From Dictyoglomaceae bacterium (GTDB lineage: Bacteria; Dictyoglomota; Dictyoglomia; Dictyoglomales; Dictyoglomaceae): 25,812 bases of DNA. This document shows, piece by piece, positions 21,940-25,812 of the stretch; position 1 is the first letter of the stretch, and each line of letters opens with the position of its first letter. The position numbers and the translations under genes are program-made. Location: positions 1-25,812 of the forward strand of contig JAPYWU010000006.1 in assembly GCA_028276205.1 (NCBI GenBank), read 5' to 3'. Below the pieces are notes generated by a model. It was given only the letters and a program-made list of their open reading frames with translations, was not told the DNA's origin and did not search any database.

Positions 21940-23742
21940 TCACTCTCCTTCCCCTAATAACTCTATTTTTATTGTCAAATCTCTTTCAAAATCGATAATA
22001 GGAATTATATTTTCGGATAAATTTAATTCCCTAATCTTTTCACCCCTATATGTGTCATAGTAGATTACTTTAATTGGAGGTTTTAATAATAATTCAATAC
22101 TTCCTAAGAATTTAGAACTTTCCATATTAGGAATACCCTTCTTATATTGATAAGCCTCTTTCATATCATAAAGCCATAAAAGTATATATTTCTTACCTTG
22201 AAGTCCTATAACCTTAATCTCTCTATTATTAACATTTAATTTATAATTTGTTAATCTTTCAAATTTTCCATCTAAAAAATTTATATCCTTAACAAAATCA
22301 GCTAAAGCTCTATAATGAAAATAAAGATTATTAGGATGAATATGATTATCCCACCACCAAGACATGGCAGTACCAGAAGCACCAGATAAAACAGTAGTCC
22401 AAATAGCATTATGTATAGCATATCCATAAGGATCTATCCAAGGATCATTTCCACCAGCATCCAATCCAAATTCTCCTACAAGATGAGGTTTTTTATATTT
22501 CTCTTTATAAGCTATAAGAGATAATAGGGCATCAATATATCTATTACTTTGATAAATATGAGTTTGTACAAAGTTTAGTTCAGAAATACTGTCAATTTCA
22601 GGTTTTCCAGGAGAGTAAGCAAAACTTGAAGTTATTAAATGTTTCCATGGATCAATACTATTAAGGTATTTAGCCATGTCTTCATGCCACTTTTTAACCT
22701 CACCTATTACAAAAGCAGTTGGAGAAATTATATCTACCTCATTCCAAAATTCCCAGGCAAAAACATTAGTACTATAACCATACCTTGCTACTATATATCT
22801 CAGCTTATTTTTATAATATTTAAGCATCTCACTATTAGTCCAAAAATCTCTGGGTTCTTTCAATGGTCCTCCATTCTTTTCATTATGAGGTGTATATTCC
22901 CAATATGGATATGCTCCTTCTCTCTGATATCTAAGTTCGTTGTAACTGTCAAAACAAAACATTATGTACATATTTAATTTTTCCGCTAAATTTAACACAT
23001 AATCAAGTTTCCAGGCATTTTTAAGATCATATTCTTTAACCGATTTTCTCTCCAAAGCAAAAGTAGTCCATGAAGGTCCAAGCCATACTCTAAAATAATT
23101 TCCACCATTTTCAGCATATTTAGGAAGCCACTCATCATAATCATAAGTACCCTTAGCACCTGCCCAACAAATGTTTGCACCGATAGGTAAAAATTGTCTT
23201 CCATTATCAAACTTAAAATATCGCCAATCCTTTTCACTAACCCTTATATATCCAGGCTTTTCGGAGTCTTTTACATATATAGTATATTTATCTGATGAAA
23301 CTTCTTTCCCAGTCCTATCTTTAACTCTTACATAAAAAGTATAGGAACCTACTGCTAATGGAGAAAATCTTATTTTAAAATATGGATCTCCCACTGGAAT
23401 TAACTCTTCATGGTCTGTTTTTAGCTCTCTTTTATATTCTTGATAAAAAAATCCTGGAATTTTATATTGATTCCCTTTCTGATCTACAAAAATCCCTTCC
23501 ACATCTATTTCTTGTGGATCAAAAGGATTTAAATACGATCCTTGTAGAAAAATAGATACTTCAAATAAATCATATTTTCCAATTTCCTTTTTCGGAATAT
23601 CTATCTTTAAAAAGCTCAAAGGTCTGCTATCTTTGTATTCCGATTCATAAATTCCTAAATTGGCTCCTGTATTACTTTCCTTCATACATCCACCAATAAT
23701 TAACATTATTGACAAAAATAATAACAATATAAGCCTTTTCAT
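21940..23742 (-). CDS. Lipoprotein glycanase with DUF5060-like domain and GH5-like barrel
   Basis: A 600-residue lipoprotein: hydrophobic signal ending IIGGC with lipid-attachment Cys19. Residues about 45-160 form a beta-sandwich resembling the DUF5060 domain found ahead of some glycoside hydrolases (FEVSIFLQGSYLNPFDPQEIDVEGIF, VGSYTFYVRVKDRTG). Residues about 180-490 are a GH5-like TIM barrel with NYFRVWLGP, EFWNEVD (probable acid/base E335) and LVGEFGLDAGG (probable nucleophile E424), then a beta-rich C-terminal domain. It would be anchored to a membrane and cleave plant beta-glycans before uptake. It starts 33 nt after the ATPase gene, with AGGGGG about 12 nt before the ATG, so it belongs to the transporter operon. 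Family placement beyond GH5-like is uncertain. Confidence 0.85.
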   Translation of the reverse strand: MKRLILLLFLSIMLIIGGCMKESNTGANLGIYESEYKDSRPLSFLKIDIPKKEIGKYDLFEVSIFLQGSYLNPFDPQEIDVEGIFVDQKGNQYKIPGFFYQEYKRELKTDHEELIPVGDPYFKIRFSPLAVGSYTFYVRVKDRTGKEVSSDKYTIYVKDSEKPGYIRVSEKDWRYFKFDNGRQFLPIGANICWAGAKGTYDYDEWLPKYAENGGNYFRVWLGPSWTTFALERKSVKEYDLKNAWKLDYVLNLAEKLNMYIMFCFDSYNELRYQREGAYPYWEYTPHNEKNGGPLKEPRDFWTNSEMLKYYKNKLRYIVARYGYSTNVFAWEFWNEVDIISPTAFVIGEVKKWHEDMAKYLNSIDPWKHLITSSFAYSPGKPEIDSISELNFVQTHIYQSNRYIDALLSLIAYKEKYKKPHLVGEFGLDAGGNDPWIDPYGYAIHNAIWTTVLSGASGTAMSWWWDNHIHPNNLYFHYRALADFVKDINFLDGKFERLTNYKLNVNNREIKVIGLQGKKYILLWLYDMKEAYQYKKGIPNMESSKFLGSIELLLKPPIKVIYYDTYRGEKIRELNLSENIIPIIDFERDLTIKIELLGEGE

Positions 23743-23775
23743 AAAAATTTTTATCCCCCTCTCACCCCATTTAAC

Positions 23776-24723
23776 CTACACTAAATGACAAGCTACAAAA
23801 TGACCTGGTGAAACCTCTCTAAAGGCAGGCTCTTGCTTTCTACATGTCTCCATCACATACTCACATCTACTTTGGAATCTACAACCTTGTGGTAAATCTA
23901 TAGGAGAAGGCACTTCTCCCTTTAATGCTGAAAATCTTCTTTGTCTTTCTCCATCCCTTGGCATCTTAGGTACAGAAGCAAGGAGAGCTCTTGTATATGG
24001 ATGTAATGGATTTGTATATAATTCTTCCTTTGGTGCCATCTCTACTATAGTACCAAGATACATAACAGCAACCTTATCAGAAAGGTATCTTACCACTGCC
24101 AAGTCATGGGATATGAAAAGATAAGATATCTTAAATCTTCTTTTTAGTTCATAAAGTAGGGAAACAATTTGAGCTTGTATAGATACATCCAAGGAAGAAA
24201 CAGGCTCGTCTGCAACGATGAATTTAGGATTCAAAGCAAGGGCTCTTGCAATTCCTACTCTTTGCTGTTGACCCCCAGAAAATTCATAAGGAAAAGCATC
24301 TATTACTTCTCTACCTAAACCTACTATATCAAGAAGTTCCTCTACTGCTCTTCTTCTTTCTTCCCTTGTTCCTATGTTGTGAATTATTAATGGATCTTCA
24401 ATATTTTGTCCAATAGTCATCATAGGATTTAATGAAGCCAAAGGATCTTGGAAAATTATCTGCATAAATCTTCTCTTTTGCCTTAACTCTTCCCCTTTAA
24501 GCTTTCTCAAATCAACTCCATCAAAAATTATCTCTCCAGCATCTGGTTCAATCAATCTAAGTATAGATCTTCCTAAGGTAGATTTTCCAGAACCACTTTC
24601 TCCTACAAGACCTAATGTTTCTCCCTGTTCTAAAGAAAAAGATACATTATCTACTGCTTTCAAAAACTTCTTTTTAACAGGAAAATACTTTCTTAAATTT
24701 TTAACAGATAAAAGTTCAGGCAT
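23776..24723 (-). CDS. Opp/Dpp-type ABC transporter ATP-binding protein, F subunit
   Basis: A 315-residue ATPase of an oligopeptide-family importer. Walker A is GESGSGKST, signature FSGGQQQR, Walker B FIVADEPVSSLD, and the switch His is in FISHDLAVV. The C-terminal oligo_HPY region has NPLHPYTRALL and GCRFQSRCEYVMETC, with a later conserved Cys. GGGAGG is 8 nt from the ATG, and it overlaps the D subunit by 8 nt. Opp-family importers beside glycanases in thermophiles, notably Thermotoga, often carry oligosaccharides; the GH5 genes following immediately make a beta-glucan or manno-oligosaccharide substrate more likely than peptides. The M42 peptidases elsewhere in the window are in a separate operon. 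Confidence 0.92.
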   Translation of the reverse strand: MPELLSVKNLRKYFPVKKKFLKAVDNVSFSLEQGETLGLVGESGSGKSTLGRSILRLIEPDAGEIIFDGVDLRKLKGEELRQKRRFMQIIFQDPLASLNPMMTIGQNIEDPLIIHNIGTREERRRAVEELLDIVGLGREVIDAFPYEFSGGQQQRVGIARALALNPKFIVADEPVSSLDVSIQAQIVSLLYELKRRFKISYLFISHDLAVVRYLSDKVAVMYLGTIVEMAPKEELYTNPLHPYTRALLASVPKMPRDGERQRRFSALKGEVPSPIDLPQGCRFQSRCEYVMETCRKQEPAFREVSPGHFVACHLV

Positions 24724-25696
24724 TGAATTTTCCTCCCTTCACTAAATGACATGCTACAAAATGTCCATCTTCTACTTCCTTATATTCTGGCTCTACTTCT
24801 CTACATATATCTTGGGCATATGAACATCTTGGATGGAACCTACAACCAGATGGTGGATTCACAAGGCTTGGTGGGTTTCCAGGAATAGGCCTTAATGTAC
24901 CCTCTTTTGCATTTATATCAAGGGTTGATGAAATCAAACCTTGAGAATATGGATGTAATGGATTTCTAATAAACTTCTCAGCAGATGCATACTCTGCTAT
25001 CTTTCCTGCATACATAACCATTATTGTATCAGCAAAATTCATAGCCAATGTTATATCGTGGGTAATAAATATTACACTGGTTTTAAATTCTTCCTTCATG
25101 TCGGAAAGAAGATTCAATATTTGGGCCCTTACTGTAACATCTAAAGCTGTTGTAGGCTCATCTGCTATAACAAGCTTAGGATTACATGCAAGGGCCATTG
25201 CAATCATAACCCTTTGTCTCATTCCACCAGAAAATTGGAATGGATAATCCCAAACTCTTGTCTTGTATTCAGGAATTCCTACAAGTCTTAAAAGTTCAAT
25301 AGCCCTCTCTCTTGCCTCTTTATCAGACATTACTCTATGCCATAAAATAGGTTCCATAATCTGGATACCCACTCTCATTATTGGATTTAAACTGGTCATT
25401 GGATCTTGGAAAACAATAGAAATATCTTTACCTCTTACTTGTCTCAATTCTTCTTTATTTAATTTCAACAAATCCTTGCCATCAAAAATAGCCTCTCCAT
25501 CTACTATTCTTCCGTTTCTTTTAATAAGTCTCAAAAGAGAAAGAACTGAAACAGTTTTACCAGAACCACTTTCACCCACAATTGCAAGGGTCTCACCATA
25601 ATTTACCTTATAGCTTATACCATCAACCGCTTTTACAACTCCATCATATCTATCAAAATAAGTTTTTAAATTATTAACTATTAATAGTTCTGCCAT
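24716..25696 (-). CDS. Opp/Dpp-type ABC transporter ATP-binding protein, D subunit
   Basis: The start is taken at ATG 25696 (326 residues, MAELLIVNNLKTYF): GAGG at 25706-25709 is 9 nt upstream. A GTG at 25711 would abut an SD with no spacing and overlap the permease gene. Walker A is GESGSGKTV, signature FSGGMRQR, Walker B LVIADEPTTALD, and the switch His is in FITHDITLAMNF. The oligo_HPY tail (NPLHPYSQGLI, GCRFHPRCSYAQDIC, CHLV) contains cysteines at positions that bind a [4Fe-4S] cluster in some characterised DppD proteins. It pairs with the F subunit to power one importer. The permease stop lies 4 nt before its ATG. Confidence 0.92.
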   Translation of the reverse strand: MAELLIVNNLKTYFDRYDGVVKAVDGISYKVNYGETLAIVGESGSGKTVSVLSLLRLIKRNGRIVDGEAIFDGKDLLKLNKEELRQVRGKDISIVFQDPMTSLNPIMRVGIQIMEPILWHRVMSDKEARERAIELLRLVGIPEYKTRVWDYPFQFSGGMRQRVMIAMALACNPKLVIADEPTTALDVTVRAQILNLLSDMKEEFKTSVIFITHDITLAMNFADTIMVMYAGKIAEYASAEKFIRNPLHPYSQGLISSTLDINAKEGTLRPIPGNPPSLVNPPSGCRFHPRCSYAQDICREVEPEYKEVEDGHFVACHLVKGGKFNA

Positions 25697-25700
25697 AGTT

Positions 25701-25812
25701 TTATACCTCACTCCTTGGATTTAATGCATCTCTTAAACCATCGCCTACATATGTAAAGGCAAGAAGGGTAAGAGCAAAAGTAAGTACTGGGAAAACAACC
25801 ATATGAGGAAAT
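25701..25812 (-). CDS. Opp/Dpp-type permease, C-terminal end (partial)
   Basis: The 36 codons before the stop, running off the window edge, read PHMVVFPVLTFALTLLAFTYVGDGLRDALNPRSEV. This is the standard last membrane segment and GDGLRDALNPR tail of DppC/OppC permeases. It is the gene directly before the D subunit, so the B and C permeases and the binding protein should lie beyond 25812 on the same strand. Confidence 0.88.
   Translation of the reverse strand, partial: FPHMVVFPVLTFALTLLAFTYVGDGLRDALNPRSEV

Overview
The window is AT-rich chromosomal DNA from what looks like a thermophilic, saccharolytic, diderm bacterium. The best guess is Dictyoglomus. The evidence is a secreted GH57 enzyme with a glucodextranase-type C-terminal module, several GH5-type glycanases beside an Opp-type transporter, three M42 aminopeptidases in a row, a beta-barrel-like protein fragment ending in Phe, and strong AGGAGG-type ribosome sites. 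The genus is an inference; Thermotogae or Caldicellulosiruptor-like hosts are not formally excluded.

Layout. 147-1310: ROK-type regulator. 1311-3611 (minus): Zn-dependent dehydrogenase, CvpA-like membrane protein and metallophosphoesterase, tightly packed as one operon. 3735-4868: aldo/keto reductase with two 4Fe-4S motifs, ending at a bidirectional terminator shared with endonuclease III (4892-5527, minus). 5624-8648: operon of three different M42 metallo-aminopeptidases behind a promoter carrying a perfect palindrome. 8730-9456: small XRE repressor overlapping an ImmA/IrrE-type protease; the repressor promoter predicts a leaderless mRNA. 9457-10761: a decaying patch with an intact-looking promoter, two CACGTG operators and a strong SD but no functional gene, then a beta-barrel fragment without a start, then a Glucodextran_C-type protein split by an in-frame TAA. 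10780-13911: secreted GH57 amylopullulanase-like enzyme whose C-terminal module is paralogous to the broken gene and shares a 59-nt identical tract with it. 14008-17716: heterodimeric ABC exporter of the TM287/288 kind with one degenerate ATP site. 17770-18957: secreted beta-propeller-like protein. 18963-25812 (minus): one long operon, read right to left: Opp-type permease (partial), two ATPases, a lipoprotein glycanase, a secreted GH5, its cytoplasmic tandem copy, and a divergent cytoplasmic GH5.

How the genes work together. The right-hand operon reads as a beta-glucan/mannan utilisation unit: glycanases outside the cytoplasmic membrane, oligosaccharide import by an Opp-family transporter, then cytoplasmic GH5 hydrolysis. 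The GH57 gene covers alpha-glucans. The most unusual features are the gene graveyard at 9.5-10.8 kb with surviving control elements, local sequence-identity tracts between paralogues that suggest gene conversion, and several promoters whose start sites fall on or just before the start codon. No tRNA, rRNA, CRISPR array, transposase or integrase was seen.
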